Assembly (NCBI GenBank): GCA_963795385.1
Contig: CAWCHK010000004.1
Location: forward strand, 124,001-188,000
Origin: CAVURS01 sp963795385
Lineage (GTDB): Bacteria > Actinomycetota > Actinomycetes > Actinomycetales > CAVURS01
Length of the DNA stretch: 64,000 nt
Direction of reading: 5' to 3'
In this document: positions 25,733 through 33,688 of the stretch, piece after piece
Position numbering within the stretch: position 1 is the stretch's first letter
Layout: each line of letters opens with the position of its first letter
The notes under the pieces: generated by a model
Told to the model about the DNA's origin: nothing
Database searches by the model: none
Seen by the model: the letters and a program-made list of their open reading frames with translations, nothing else
Translations under genes and position numbers: made by a program

Positions 25733-25747
25733 CGGACCCGATCCGCT
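25683..25747. terminator. Perfect 21-bp inverted repeat over the phosphatase stop codon
   Basis: The arms 25683-25703 and 25727-25747 are exact reverse complements (outer end AGCGGATCGGGTCC) around a 23-nt loop. The stop codon (25730-25732) lies in the right arm, and the last bases touch the stop of the convergent small gene. It should act as a two-way terminator or mRNA 3' stabiliser. Confidence 0.75.
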
Positions 25748-25943
25748 ACTTGCTGGGTTGCGGGATCTTGCAGTGGATCTTGGGGTTCACCCCGACATAG
25801 TTCAGTGGGCCGGCGATGACCGTGACCACGATCGTGCTGGCCTTGGCGCAGCTCGTGTCCGAGTTGCTGTAGTAGCCACGCTGGCCGCCCGCGATGGCAC
25901 CGATCACGAGCCACAGCAGGACGATGACCGCTCCGATGCGCAT
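25746..25943 (-). CDS. Small single-helix membrane protein (65 aa)
   Basis: Starts at an ATG with AAGGAG 6 nt upstream. Residues 1-20 are a hydrophobic helix or signal (MRIGAVIVLLWLVIGAIAGG). The rest contains two Cys and a second hydrophobic stretch, STIVVTVIAGPLNYVGV. Small proteins of this composition next to DUF6131-like genes are common in actinobacteria. Function unknown. Confidence 0.7.
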   Translation of the reverse strand: MRIGAVIVLLWLVIGAIAGGQRGYYSNSDTSCAKASTIVVTVIAGPLNYVGVNPKIHCKIPQPSK

Positions 25944-25978
25944 GGCTGGCTCCTTCGGTCCGGTTGGGTCAGATCGGT

Positions 25979-26137
25979 TCAGTACCAGTGCTTACGGCCG
26001 CCGACTGCGCGGCCCATGCCGCCGAGGACAGCGAGCACCAGGCCGACGATCAGCAGGATCAGGCCGATGACGAAGAGCACGTGCAGGCCGCTGACGACGA
26101 GGCCGACGATCAGCAGGATCAGTCCGAGGACGATCAC
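25979..26137 (-). CDS. Tiny two-helix membrane protein, DUF6131-like
   Basis: A 52-residue protein from a GTG with AGGAG upstream. It is two nearly identical hydrophobic helices (VIVLGLILLIVGL and VIGLILLIVGLVLAVLGG) followed by MGRAVGGRKHWY, an ending I associate with DUF6131. The helices are encoded by a 60-bp-spaced direct DNA duplication (26041-26071 and 26101-26131). It is a plausible small stress-related membrane protein; nothing firmer can be said. Confidence 0.7.
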   Translation of the reverse strand: MIVLGLILLIVGLVVSGLHVLFVIGLILLIVGLVLAVLGGMGRAVGGRKHWY

Positions 26138-26307
26138 GGGAGAGCTCCTTTCGGGAGGGGAGCTTGATCGTGACAGCGGCTCGCCGACCTCGCCATCCGA
26201 GAGCACGGAGGTGCGGAGCCGTCGGGTGCCGGTGGCGCCTCCGGTTGACGCGACCGTCCGCGGGCGGTCTAGTTGCGCGTCGTGGGCCAGGAGGAGGTCG
26301 GCTTCGG

Positions 26308-26886
26308 GTGACCGACGAGCTCGGGGACGAGTTCCCCGCGGTGCTGCAGCGGGCGGCGGCCGGTGACCGGACGGCGTTCGCTGAGCTCTGGCGCTCGTGC
26401 CACCCGGCCCTGATGCGGTACCTCCTGGTCGTCGGCGGGCGGGACGCAGCCGAGGACATCGCATCGGAGACGTGGCTCAAGGTGATCCGCACCCTGGCGA
26501 CGTTCTCCGGGGACGAGCGCGCCTTCCGTGGGTGGCTGGCGGTGGTCGCGCGCAACACGCTCATCGACGGGACGCGTCAGGCGACCCGGCGGCCGGAGCG
26601 GCTGGAGGCGACGATCCCGGATCATCGGGCCGGCGTGACCCGGGACGCGGCCGAGGACGCGCTCGAGGCGCTCTCGACCCGGCGGGCCGTCGACCTCGTG
26701 GCCAGCCTGCCGCCGGCAGTCGCCGAGATGGTGATGCTCCGCGTCGTGCTCGGCCTGGACGTCGCGCAGGTCGCGAGCCTGGTCGGCCGGACGCCGGGAG
26801 CCGTCCGGGTCGCGGTCCACCGCGGCCTGAGGACCCTCGCGCAGACCGTGACCGCCGAGCACGCCGGCGAGCCGACGGCGCTGTAA
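26308..26886 (+). CDS. ECF RNA polymerase sigma factor
   Basis: A 192-residue sigma factor. Region 2 is seen in FAELWRSCHPALMRYLLVV and DAAEDIASETWLKVIRTL, and region 4 in LGLDVAQVASLVGRTPGAVRVAVHRGL. I chose the GTG at 26308 because GGAGGAGG lies 10-17 nt upstream and the protein then has normal length. The next gene, 31 nt later, encodes a membrane protein with a cytoplasmic N-terminus that could act as its anti-sigma factor. Confidence 0.9.
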   Translation: MTDELGDEFPAVLQRAAAGDRTAFAELWRSCHPALMRYLLVVGGRDAAEDIASETWLKVIRTLATFSGDERAFRGWLAVVARNTLIDGTRQATRRPERLEATIPDHRAGVTRDAAEDALEALSTRRAVDLVASLPPAVAEMVMLRVVLGLDVAQVASLVGRTPGAVRVAVHRGLRTLAQTVTAEHAGEPTAL

Positions 26887-26917
26887 CGCTGCCGCCCGCG
26901 CCGTCGTTGACAGGGCG

Positions 26918-27877
26918 ATGACCGCCAACCGCATCCCCGAGCCGGATCCGCCGGACCCCTGGGCGGCCGAACGGCTCATCGACCGCCCCCCATCGGGAGT
27001 CGAGCCGTCGATCGGGTCGGTCGAGGCCGTCGTCGAGGCCCTCCGGGCGCCCGGGGCCCCGAGTGAGCTCGGGTCGCAGGAGACCTACCTGCAGGTGTTC
27101 GACACCGTCCAGGGCGGGCGCCGGCCGCCGCGCGCCGCCGGTACGACCGGGCGTGGATCCGTGCGGACCGTCGTCGTCGGGGTCCGCGCCGCAGCGGCCG
27201 CGCTCGCGCTGGTCCTTGCGGTGGGGGGCGTCGCCGCGGCGTACGCCGGTGGCCTGCCGCGCAGCGCGCAACGAGCGGCCCATCGGCTGATCGGGGCGCC
27301 CGCGCCCGGGTCGCACTCCACCCGTGAGACCACGGCTCCCTCGTCGGCCCGAACGAACGCCGCCACTCGCCCGTCATCGGGGGGCGCGTCGAGCAGCGCG
27401 GCGGCTGGGTCGCGCACCGCCGGCTCCACCACGGCCGGGCCGGCGGGGAGCGACCGGACGACGATGGCTCCGCCGACGGACCCGGCGGCGTTCGGCCAGT
27501 GCACCGCCTGGTCGAAGGGTGGCCTGGCCTCGACCTCGGCGGCGTACCGCAAGCTCGCCACGGCCGCGGGTGGTGAGGCCGGCATCCCGGCCTACTGCGC
27601 CGCGGTCCTCGCCGCCGAGGCCGGCGAGACCGGAGACGGCCACGCGCCGAAACCGTCGAAGACGAAGGCACCGTCGACCCCGCAGAGCAACGGCAGGAGC
27701 AGCCCCACCAGCCACGGCCAGGACGTCAAGGAGAGCCATGGCAAGGACCAGGGGAAGGACCAGGGGAAGGTCAAGGCGAAGGACCAGGGGAAGGTCAAGG
27801 CGAAGGACCAGGGGAAGGCCAAGGACAAGGGCAACAACAAGGACAAGACGAAGGGTCCGAGCGCGAGCGACGGCTGA
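26918..27877 (+). CDS. Single-pass membrane protein with a Lys/Asp/Gly repeat tail
   Basis: A 319-residue protein. The N-terminal 85 residues are cytoplasmic and acidic, a transmembrane helix lies near 88-110 (RAAAAALALVLAVGGVAAAYAGG), and a Ser/Thr/Ala-rich linker leads to a short domain with two Cys (FGQCTAWSK ... IPAYCAAVLAAE). The last 90 residues are very basic, with KDQGK and VKAKDQGK repeats. Position directly after an ECF sigma gene and the topology suggest an anti-sigma or sigma-associated sensor, but no anti-sigma motif is visible. The basic tail might contact wall polymers. Confidence 0.72.
   Translation: MTANRIPEPDPPDPWAAERLIDRPPSGVEPSIGSVEAVVEALRAPGAPSELGSQETYLQVFDTVQGGRRPPRAAGTTGRGSVRTVVVGVRAAAAALALVLAVGGVAAAYAGGLPRSAQRAAHRLIGAPAPGSHSTRETTAPSSARTNAATRPSSGGASSSAAAGSRTAGSTTAGPAGSDRTTMAPPTDPAAFGQCTAWSKGGLASTSAAYRKLATAAGGEAGIPAYCAAVLAAEAGETGDGHAPKPSKTKAPSTPQSNGRSSPTSHGQDVKESHGKDQGKDQGKVKAKDQGKVKAKDQGKAKDKGNNKDKTKGPSASDG
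27743..27826. repeat. 12-bp tandem repeat encoding a KDQG tail
   Basis: Seven units alternating AAGGACCAGGGG and AAGGTCAAGGCG, in frame near the 3' end of the membrane-protein gene. Confidence 0.9.
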
Positions 27878-27972
27878 CGGGTGCCGGGCTGTAACGCAGG
27901 GGCCCCGGCCGGCGTTCCTCGGGTGAAGGTCGAGACAACGGCTGCCCCAGGTTTCGTCTGCTCGGAGCTCGC

Positions 27973-28335
27973 ATGAGTTCGACCATCGATTGGTTCACCG
28001 GCCAGGTCGAGCCGGGAGCGGTGGCGCCCGGATGCGTCCTGACCGTGTTGAGGGAGGACCGCGTCATCGTGTGGCTGATCGGCGAGGTCGACCTGATCCT
28101 CGCGCCGGACCTGGAGGCGATCGGCCAGCACGCTCGCCGGGCCGCGTCGCGAATGACGATCGACGCGTCACGGGTGACCTTCTGCGACTCCACCGTCCTG
28201 ACGTTCGTCGAGGCGATGACCCGCGAGATGCCCGTGGCCATCCGGCGCCCGACCCGCGTCTTCACCGACATCCTGGCGTTCGCACGCCTGTCGAGCGAGG
28301 TATCCATCCATCCTGCGGAGAGCGAGACATGGTGA
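27973..28335 (+). CDS. STAS-domain anti-sigma factor antagonist
   Basis: A 120-residue STAS protein. VIVWLIGEVDLILAPDLEAIG and the phosphorylation loop TFCDSTVLTFVEAM are intact, with the Ser in DST, unlike the damaged STAS gene at 13106. Members of this group take part in partner switching with serine kinases and sigma factors. No kinase is adjacent. It overlaps the next gene by 7 nt. The ATG has GGAG upstream. Confidence 0.85.
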   Translation: MSSTIDWFTGQVEPGAVAPGCVLTVLREDRVIVWLIGEVDLILAPDLEAIGQHARRAASRMTIDASRVTFCDSTVLTFVEAMTREMPVAIRRPTRVFTDILAFARLSSEVSIHPAESETW

Positions 28336-28640
28336 CCCGGAACGGCCCGGTAGGACGACATCGAGTGGCCGACGGGATGGTCGCGGAGTCCGTCGTCGAG
28401 CGGAGCGGGACCGAAGCGACGGATCTGCAGCCCGCCGACCCGGTGGGCCCGTTCGCGATCCAGTGGCTCAACGACCAGTGGTTCGTGGGCTTCCCCGGTG
28501 CGGCTCAGCGGATCGAGGACTCGGCCTGGCTGGACGCGTGGTTGGCGGCCAACGGGGCCCTCGGCCGGGAGGAGCTGGACTTCGCGGGTGACCGCGAGCT
28601 CGAGCAGCGCTTCGTCACCGACCTGGGGCCGATCAGGTAG
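28329..28640 (+). CDS. Hypothetical protein overlapping the STAS gene
   Basis: A 103-residue protein starting at an ATG inside the end of the STAS gene, with GGAGAG upstream. Hydrophilic, with WLNDQWFVGFPGAAQRIED and a C-terminal LEQRFVTDLGPIR. No membrane segment, no known motif. The overlap suggests it works with the STAS protein. Confidence 0.65.
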   Translation: MVTRNGPVGRHRVADGMVAESVVERSGTEATDLQPADPVGPFAIQWLNDQWFVGFPGAAQRIEDSAWLDAWLAANGALGREELDFAGDRELEQRFVTDLGPIR

Positions 28641-28659
28641 AGGGACGTCCGCGGGAGCC

Positions 28660-29190
28660 TCAGGCCAGGGTGTGGCAGAGGTTCTCGCGGGTGCCCCAGT
28701 ACTGGTCGATGGTGCGGTTGTGGTCGGCCTTCACGATCAGCGTGAAGCCGCCGTTCAGCACCCACTCCCCGGCCGGGTAGCCCTGGTTGCCGACGTGCAC
28801 GGTGATGCCGCCGTGGCCGACCCATGGCACCACCAGGCCACCGTCCGGCCGGTACTCGAACCACGCGCGGCCGGTGAGGTTGCGGACGACGGACTTGCCG
28901 GTGGACTCGTTGGTGTAGCGGAAGTAGAGGGGGCCGCGGAACTCCTGCAGCTTCGGCGAGCCGTCGGGGTACGACGACAGCGTCCGGTAGTACTCCTTGT
29001 CGTAGACGACGTCCCCCTGGACGGCGAAGGCGCAGACCGAGCCGGCGTCGTCGTGGATCGGCTGCGCGTAGTACCGCTGCCAGCCGCTGCTCGAGGATGC
29101 CGCCGTGGTGCTGGCGTGCGCCGCGACGGGGAAGCCGACACCGGCCAGGGTCGCGATCGCGGCGATGACGGCAGAACGACGAGGTCTCAT
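28660..29190 (-). CDS. Secreted protein of unknown function
   Basis: A 176-residue protein with a signal peptide (cleavage near AAHASTT) and AAGGAGG before the ATG at 29190. The mature part is rich in aromatic residues (YYAQPIHDDAG, YFRYTNESTGKS, RAWFEYRPDGG) with two Cys that could pair. I recognise no family. It is divergent, with 105 nt between, from a DUF5937-like transcription regulator that may control it. Confidence 0.78.
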   Translation of the reverse strand: MRPRRSAVIAAIATLAGVGFPVAAHASTTAASSSSGWQRYYAQPIHDDAGSVCAFAVQGDVVYDKEYYRTLSSYPDGSPKLQEFRGPLYFRYTNESTGKSVVRNLTGRAWFEYRPDGGLVVPWVGHGGITVHVGNQGYPAGEWVLNGGFTLIVKADHNRTIDQYWGTRENLCHTLA

Positions 29191-29295
29191 GGACCTACCT
29201 CCTTGGTGGGGCCTTCGGTTCCGTCCAAAGTGGCGAGCGCCGTTGGCCTGCGCCATCGTTGAAGCCCCACCCGAAACGTCAGGTCGGCGGACCCC

Positions 29296-30249
29296 TTGCT
29301 CCAGCTCCACTTCACGACCGAGGACGTGCTGCGGACCAGGTTCGCGCCCGGCCCGGCGCCGTTGATGGAGCTCGGACTGGGCCTGGCGACCCTGCAGGGT
29401 GACGACGACCTCTTCCGAGGCTGGCGGGCGACCGCTCGGCGTGCGCTGCCGCGCCAGGCCGCGCCGCTGATCCAGCTGATCCCGCCGAGCGGCGCTGGTC
29501 CGGTGTTCCTCGACCCCCTGACGAGCGGGCTGGCCGAGGGCATCGACGAGGTCCTCGCGACGCCGACCTCGACCGTGCGCACCGAGCTGCGTCGCGTGTT
29601 CGCGGCCGACCGGCCGGTCACGCCCTGGGTGCGCGCCCTGGACGAGCGGGACCGCGACTCCTGGTCGATCCTCGCGGCCGCCATCACCTCGGCGTACGAC
29701 GCGATCATCGGCCCGAGCTGGGCGCGCATCGCGGCCGGCTTCCGGGCCGAGCTGGCGCTGCGGGCCGAGCTGATGGCCACCGAGGGCTTCCAGGCCGGGC
29801 TGGCGTCGCTGTTCCCGGGATCGTCGTGGGCGGGCGCCAGCCTGCGGATCCCGTCGTCGCGGGCGAGCGAGGTCGCGCTCGAGGGCCGCGGCCTGACCCT
29901 GCTCCCGTCCGCCCTGTGGCGCGGGCATCCGTTGATGTGCGCCCACGTCGACGGCTCGCTGCTGCTCGTCTACCCCTCGGCGGCGCCACTGCCGCTCGTC
30001 GCCGATGCGGACTCGGCCGACGCCCTGGCGGCGCTGCTCGGGCTGACCCGCGCGACCCTGCTGCGGGAGGCCGCGGTCCCGCGGACCACGACCGAGCTGG
30101 CCCGGCTGGCGGACGTCAGCATCGGGTCGGCGTCGCAGCACGCGAAGGTGCTGCGCGCAGCCGGCCTCGTGGCCAGCCGCCGCGACGGCCGGGCGATCCT
30201 GCACTGCGCGACGCCCCTGGGCCTGCGGCTGCTGGGCGACGGCCGGTAG
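29296..30249 (+). CDS. ArsR-like winged-helix regulator with a DUF5937-type N-terminus
   Basis: A 317-residue protein. The C-terminal 85 residues are a winged helix (TTELARLADVSIGSASQHAKVLRAAGLVASRRDGRA). The longer N-terminal part resembles DUF5937, seen in many actinobacterial one-component regulators. The TTG at 29296 is the only early start; no clear ribosome site. It is divergent from a secreted protein and upstream of a PadR gene. Ligand unknown. Confidence 0.8.
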   Translation: MLQLHFTTEDVLRTRFAPGPAPLMELGLGLATLQGDDDLFRGWRATARRALPRQAAPLIQLIPPSGAGPVFLDPLTSGLAEGIDEVLATPTSTVRTELRRVFAADRPVTPWVRALDERDRDSWSILAAAITSAYDAIIGPSWARIAAGFRAELALRAELMATEGFQAGLASLFPGSSWAGASLRIPSSRASEVALEGRGLTLLPSALWRGHPLMCAHVDGSLLLVYPSAAPLPLVADADSADALAALLGLTRATLLREAAVPRTTTELARLADVSIGSASQHAKVLRAAGLVASRRDGRAILHCATPLGLRLLGDGR

Positions 30250-30273
30250 CGACGACGGCTCGGGCCGCGACCC

Positions 30274-30314
30274 TTGGCAACGACGTCCGGCATACCTAGA
30301 CTGCCGAGGTATGC
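30274..30314 (+). promoter_or_regulatory. padR promoter with an overlapping operator
   Basis: TTGGCA (30274-30279), 17 nt, TAGACT (30297-30302), and the ATG 8 nt later, so the message is probably leaderless. A perfect 8-bp inverted repeat, GCATACCT (30290-30297) and AGGTATGC (30307-30314), covers the -10 box and the start codon. Confidence 0.75.
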
Positions 30315-30634
30315 GAGAGGAACGCCTGCGCGGCAACCTCACCGGCCTCGTGCTGGCGGCCCTGGCCGACGGCCCGGCTCACGGGTACGCCGTCATCGGG
30401 CGCCTGCGTGAGCGCAGCGCGGGCGACTTCGACCTCGCGGAGGGGACCGTCTACCCGGTCCTGCACCGGTTGCTGGCCGACGCCCTCGTGACGGCCCGGA
30501 TGGTCGAGGTGGACGGCCGGCGGCGCCGGGTCTACACGCTCACTGCAGGCGGTCGACGGGAGCTGGCCGAGCAGCGAGCTCAGTGGCGGCGGTTCAGCCT
30601 CGCGGTCTCCCGGGTGATCGGCGCCCCGGCATGA
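30311..30634 (+). CDS. PadR-family repressor
   Basis: A 107-residue winged-helix repressor of the PadR group. The recognition region is GPAHGYAVIGRLRERS followed by LAEGTVYPVLHRLLADALV, the classic PadR signature. The ATG lies inside its own putative operator. A HAAS-type membrane protein follows after 13 nt; PadR/HAAS pairs usually regulate membrane transport or sensing systems. Confidence 0.92.
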   Translation: MREERLRGNLTGLVLAALADGPAHGYAVIGRLRERSAGDFDLAEGTVYPVLHRLLADALVTARMVEVDGRRRRVYTLTAGGRRELAEQRAQWRRFSLAVSRVIGAPA

Positions 30635-30647
30635 CCGCGATGCCGGC

Positions 30648-31475
30648 ATGACCGCCACACCGGACGGCGTCGGCCCGGGTGCGGACGAGCCACCCGAGGA
30701 CGACCCGGTCGAGGCCTACCTGGACGCCGCACTCGTCGGGCTGCAGGGGTCGCCGCGAGAGGTCCGGCGGATGCTGGCCGAGATCGAGTCGCACCTGCTC
30801 GACGCCGCCGCGGAGGCCCGCGCGGAGGGCGCCGGCGAGCGCGAGTCCCGGGAGATCGCGGTTCGCCGGCTGGGGCCGGTCTCGGTGGTCAACGGGCCCC
30901 CGTCCCTACGGCGGCTGCTGCCGCCACCGCGGCGGCGCCGGGTGCTCCTCGGCGGCCTCCAGATCGGGGGCGTGGGGTTCGTCGCCGCCGGGCTCGCCGG
31001 CGCGATCGGCCTTGCGGTGCAACGGCTCTGGGGCGACCGGGCCATCGCCACGCCCTTCCCGCCCGGCTCCTACACCGCGAGCGACTGCGCTCGATGGCAG
31101 GCGAACTACCCGAGGGCCGACGGCTGCGTGGCGGCGATGACGGCGGATCACGCGGGTGACTTCCTGCGCAGCGCTGCGGCCTGTGCGCTGCTCGGGCTGG
31201 CGGCCCTGGCCCTGCGCGGGCTGCTGGGTCGGCGCTGGTCCGGACCGACCCTCGCCGCGGCGCTGCCCGCCGGCTCGGAGGAGGTCGCCGGTGCCGTCCT
31301 GGCGCTCGCCGCGGCCGTGCTCTTCGCCGGTGGTGCGATCGACGCCGAGCTGACGATGCGGGGGGCCGGGGCAGGGCAGCCGTTCAGCCTGTCCCTGGCC
31401 GCGCTGCTGGCCGCCGCGCTGTTCGCCGCCCGGGCCCGGCGCACAGTCCACAGCCGGGGCCGAGGGCCGCGCTAG
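30648..31475 (+). CDS. Membrane protein with an N-terminal HAAS domain
   Basis: A 275-residue protein. An N-terminal alpha-helical HAAS-type domain (REVRRMLAEIESHLLDAAAEA near residues 37-57) is followed by about four to five membrane helices. An extracytoplasmic loop has two Cys (SDCARW and DGCVAA). It follows padR with 13 nt between, as in many such pairs, and is probably repressed by it. Function unknown. Confidence 0.78.
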   Translation: MTATPDGVGPGADEPPEDDPVEAYLDAALVGLQGSPREVRRMLAEIESHLLDAAAEARAEGAGERESREIAVRRLGPVSVVNGPPSLRRLLPPPRRRRVLLGGLQIGGVGFVAAGLAGAIGLAVQRLWGDRAIATPFPPGSYTASDCARWQANYPRADGCVAAMTADHAGDFLRSAAACALLGLAALALRGLLGRRWSGPTLAAALPAGSEEVAGAVLALAAAVLFAGGAIDAELTMRGAGAGQPFSLSLAALLAAALFAARARRTVHSRGRGPR

Positions 31476-31619
31476 GCGCCGCTGCCGGTCCCGAGAGGCA
31501 CGACCTCGGTTCACCGGGATTTTGCCTTTGGGTGAGGTCGGTGGCCTGCACGTGAAGGGTTCATAGCCCTCGGCGGCATGCGCCGATTCGTCCCGACTGA
31601 CCGACATACATTGCGGCAC

Positions 31620-32795
31620 ATGAGCTTTCGCAACGACGAGCTGGTGGCTGAGCCCGTCGTCGAGCGAGGCCGTGACCGCCGGATGCTGCGTCGGCGGGTT
31701 CGACGCCGGCGGCTGGGCGTCCTGCTGGTCGTCCTGCTCCTGCTGCTGACGCCGGTCGGCTGGTCGTTGGCCGGGGCTCTGACCCGGCCGGGCACCGACA
31801 GCACCGCCGCCCGGGTGGCGGAGTGGGCGCGGGACCACCACGCCGGCGCGCTGGTGACCTGGATGGAGCGCAAGACGTACCGGCAGCCGAAGGTCGGGGG
31901 AGCCCCGCCGCCGACGTCGCCGCTGTCGGCAGGGGCGACCGCCGCGCCGCTCACGGCAGCGCAGCAGCTGCACGGCCTCCCGGCGCCCGTCACACCGGTC
32001 GCGACGCCCGCGCTCCCGGGCGAGGGTCAGTGGCGGGTGCTCGACGTCCGGCACCGTCACCCGGCGCTCGCGGTCGCCTACCTCCGCCCGGACGCGAAGC
32101 ACACGTCGTACACGGCGATGGTCGCCTGGATCAACCCGCTGGAGACCCGGGCCGTGTGGCATCCCGGCTCGACCGAGCCGGGACACGGGCCGTGGCCGAC
32201 GCGGACCAGCCTGACCGGCTCGGACCGGACCCGCCTGGCCGCTGCGTTCAACTCCGCCTTCCGGCTCAAGGACAGCAAGGGTGGTCTCCTCGCCGGCGGT
32301 CGTACGCTGCGCAAGCTGCGGGCCGGCGCGGCCTCGCTCGTGATCGACAAGCAAGGCCGGATCACGGTCGGTGCGTGGGGCATCGACGTCTCCGCGACGC
32401 CGGACGTCGCTGTCGTACGGCAGAACCTCTCGCTCCTGGTCGATGAGGGGCAGCTCGTGCCGGGCATCGAGGTCAACAAGGGCGACAAGTGGGGCGCGAC
32501 CATCGGCAACTCCTACTACGTCTGGCGGTCCGGGATCGGTGTCACTGCAACGGGGGCCGCGGTCTACGTTGCGGGAGACCGCCTTTCGGCGCTCACGCTG
32601 GCCCAGCTGCTCCAGCGTGCCGGCGCCGTGCGCGCGATGGAGCTGGACATCAATCCGGACTGGACCAGCTTCGTGGAGTACCGATCGCCCAGCAGCTCGG
32701 GGATCGAACGCAACGCCCTGCCCGACATGAAGCAGTCGCCCCGGCGCTATGACCAGACGTCGTCCCGCGACTTCGTGGCGCTGTACCTGCGATGA
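31620..32795 (+). CDS. Membrane-anchored phosphodiester glycosidase (NAGPA-like domain)
   Basis: A 391-residue protein with a basic N-terminus, one helix near residues 32-52 and an extracellular domain of the phosphodiester-glycosidase/NAGPA family (FNSAFRLKDSKGG, the acidic AMELDINPDWTSF near the end). These enzymes cleave sugar-phosphate diesters. I chose the ATG at 31620 because a -10-like TACATT (31607-31612) lies at leaderless distance; an ATG at 31578 is also in frame. The stop overlaps the UbiA gene start, so it belongs to the arabinose-donor operon. Its role there is not established. Confidence 0.8.
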   Translation: MSFRNDELVAEPVVERGRDRRMLRRRVRRRRLGVLLVVLLLLLTPVGWSLAGALTRPGTDSTAARVAEWARDHHAGALVTWMERKTYRQPKVGGAPPPTSPLSAGATAAPLTAAQQLHGLPAPVTPVATPALPGEGQWRVLDVRHRHPALAVAYLRPDAKHTSYTAMVAWINPLETRAVWHPGSTEPGHGPWPTRTSLTGSDRTRLAAAFNSAFRLKDSKGGLLAGGRTLRKLRAGAASLVIDKQGRITVGAWGIDVSATPDVAVVRQNLSLLVDEGQLVPGIEVNKGDKWGATIGNSYYVWRSGIGVTATGAAVYVAGDRLSALTLAQLLQRAGAVRAMELDINPDWTSFVEYRSPSSSGIERNALPDMKQSPRRYDQTSSRDFVALYLR

Positions 32796-33688
32796 CGACC
32801 GAGGCCGCCGTACGCGCCGAGTCGAACGTCCTGGACCTGTTCCGGGCCACCCGTCCACGGCAATGGCTCAAGAACCTCCTGGTCTTCGCGGCACCGCTCG
32901 CCGGCGGCGACCTTGGCCGGCCGGTGGTCCTGGCGTCGTCGCTGGTGGCCTTCGGGTCGTTCACGGCGGCCGCCTCGGGTGGCTACCTCTTCAACGACGT
33001 GTACGACGTCGCCGAGGACCGGCTGCACCCGGACAAGCGGCTCCGGCCGCTGGCTGCCGGCCGGATCTCGGTCGCTGCCGCCGTCGGCCTCGGCGTCGGC
33101 CTGGTGGTCCTGGGTGCCGTCGTGGCTGCGTTGACCGACGACGAGCTGCTGCCGATCGTCGTGACCTACACCCTGCTCACGCTCGCCTATGCCATGGGGC
33201 TCAAGCGGATCCCCGGGATCGAGCTGCTGGTGGTGGCCTCCGGGTTCGTCCTGCGCCCGCTGGCCGGGGCCGCGGCCGCGGACGTGGCGCCGAGCGCCTG
33301 GTTCCTCGCCGTCTGCTGTCTGGCGGCAGTCGTCGTGGCCATGGGCAAGCGGCTGGTCGAGCTCGTGCAGCTGGGTCCGGCGGCGGTCGACCATCGCACG
33401 ACGCTGCGGCACTACTCCGTCGTGGTTCTGGGCCGGGCTCAGGTCCTCGCTGCGACGGCGATGGCCGCGGCGTACGTCGGCTGGGCCCTGACCCGCGGCA
33501 GCGCGGAGCAGCAGATCGTCGACCTGGTCAGCCTGGTCCCGCTGGTGGCCCTCGTCGGCCGGGTCATCGCGCTCAACCGCCGCGGCGAGGGCGGTGCGCC
33601 GGAGCAGCTGCTGCTGACCGACCGCACGCTGCAGGTGCTGGCGCTGGCCTGGCTCTCGCTCTTCGTCGGAGGTGTCGTGCATGGCTGA
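32792..33688 (+). CDS. UbiA-type prenyltransferase, decaprenyl-phosphate phosphoribosyltransferase-like
   Basis: A 298-residue membrane enzyme with about nine helices. The first active-site motif NDVYDVAEDRLHPDKRLRP near residue 68 is characteristic of the group that transfers phosphoribose to decaprenyl phosphate (Rv3806c in mycobacteria); a second motif in the loop with ELVQLGPAAVDHR follows. It overlaps both neighbours (4 nt with the glycosidase, 8 nt with dprE1). With DprE1 and DprE2 next, its product is presumably epimerised to decaprenyl-phosphoryl-arabinose. The phosphatase of the pathway is not in the window. Confidence 0.9.
   Translation: MTTEAAVRAESNVLDLFRATRPRQWLKNLLVFAAPLAGGDLGRPVVLASSLVAFGSFTAAASGGYLFNDVYDVAEDRLHPDKRLRPLAAGRISVAAAVGLGVGLVVLGAVVAALTDDELLPIVVTYTLLTLAYAMGLKRIPGIELLVVASGFVLRPLAGAAAADVAPSAWFLAVCCLAAVVVAMGKRLVELVQLGPAAVDHRTTLRHYSVVVLGRAQVLAATAMAAAYVGWALTRGSAEQQIVDLVSLVPLVALVGRVIALNRRGEGGAPEQLLLTDRTLQVLALAWLSLFVGGVVHG

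Noticed and set aside
25683..25747. Mobile-element terminal inverted repeats
   Set aside because: Only 23 nt lie between the arms, with no transposase or target duplication nearby; a hairpin fits better.
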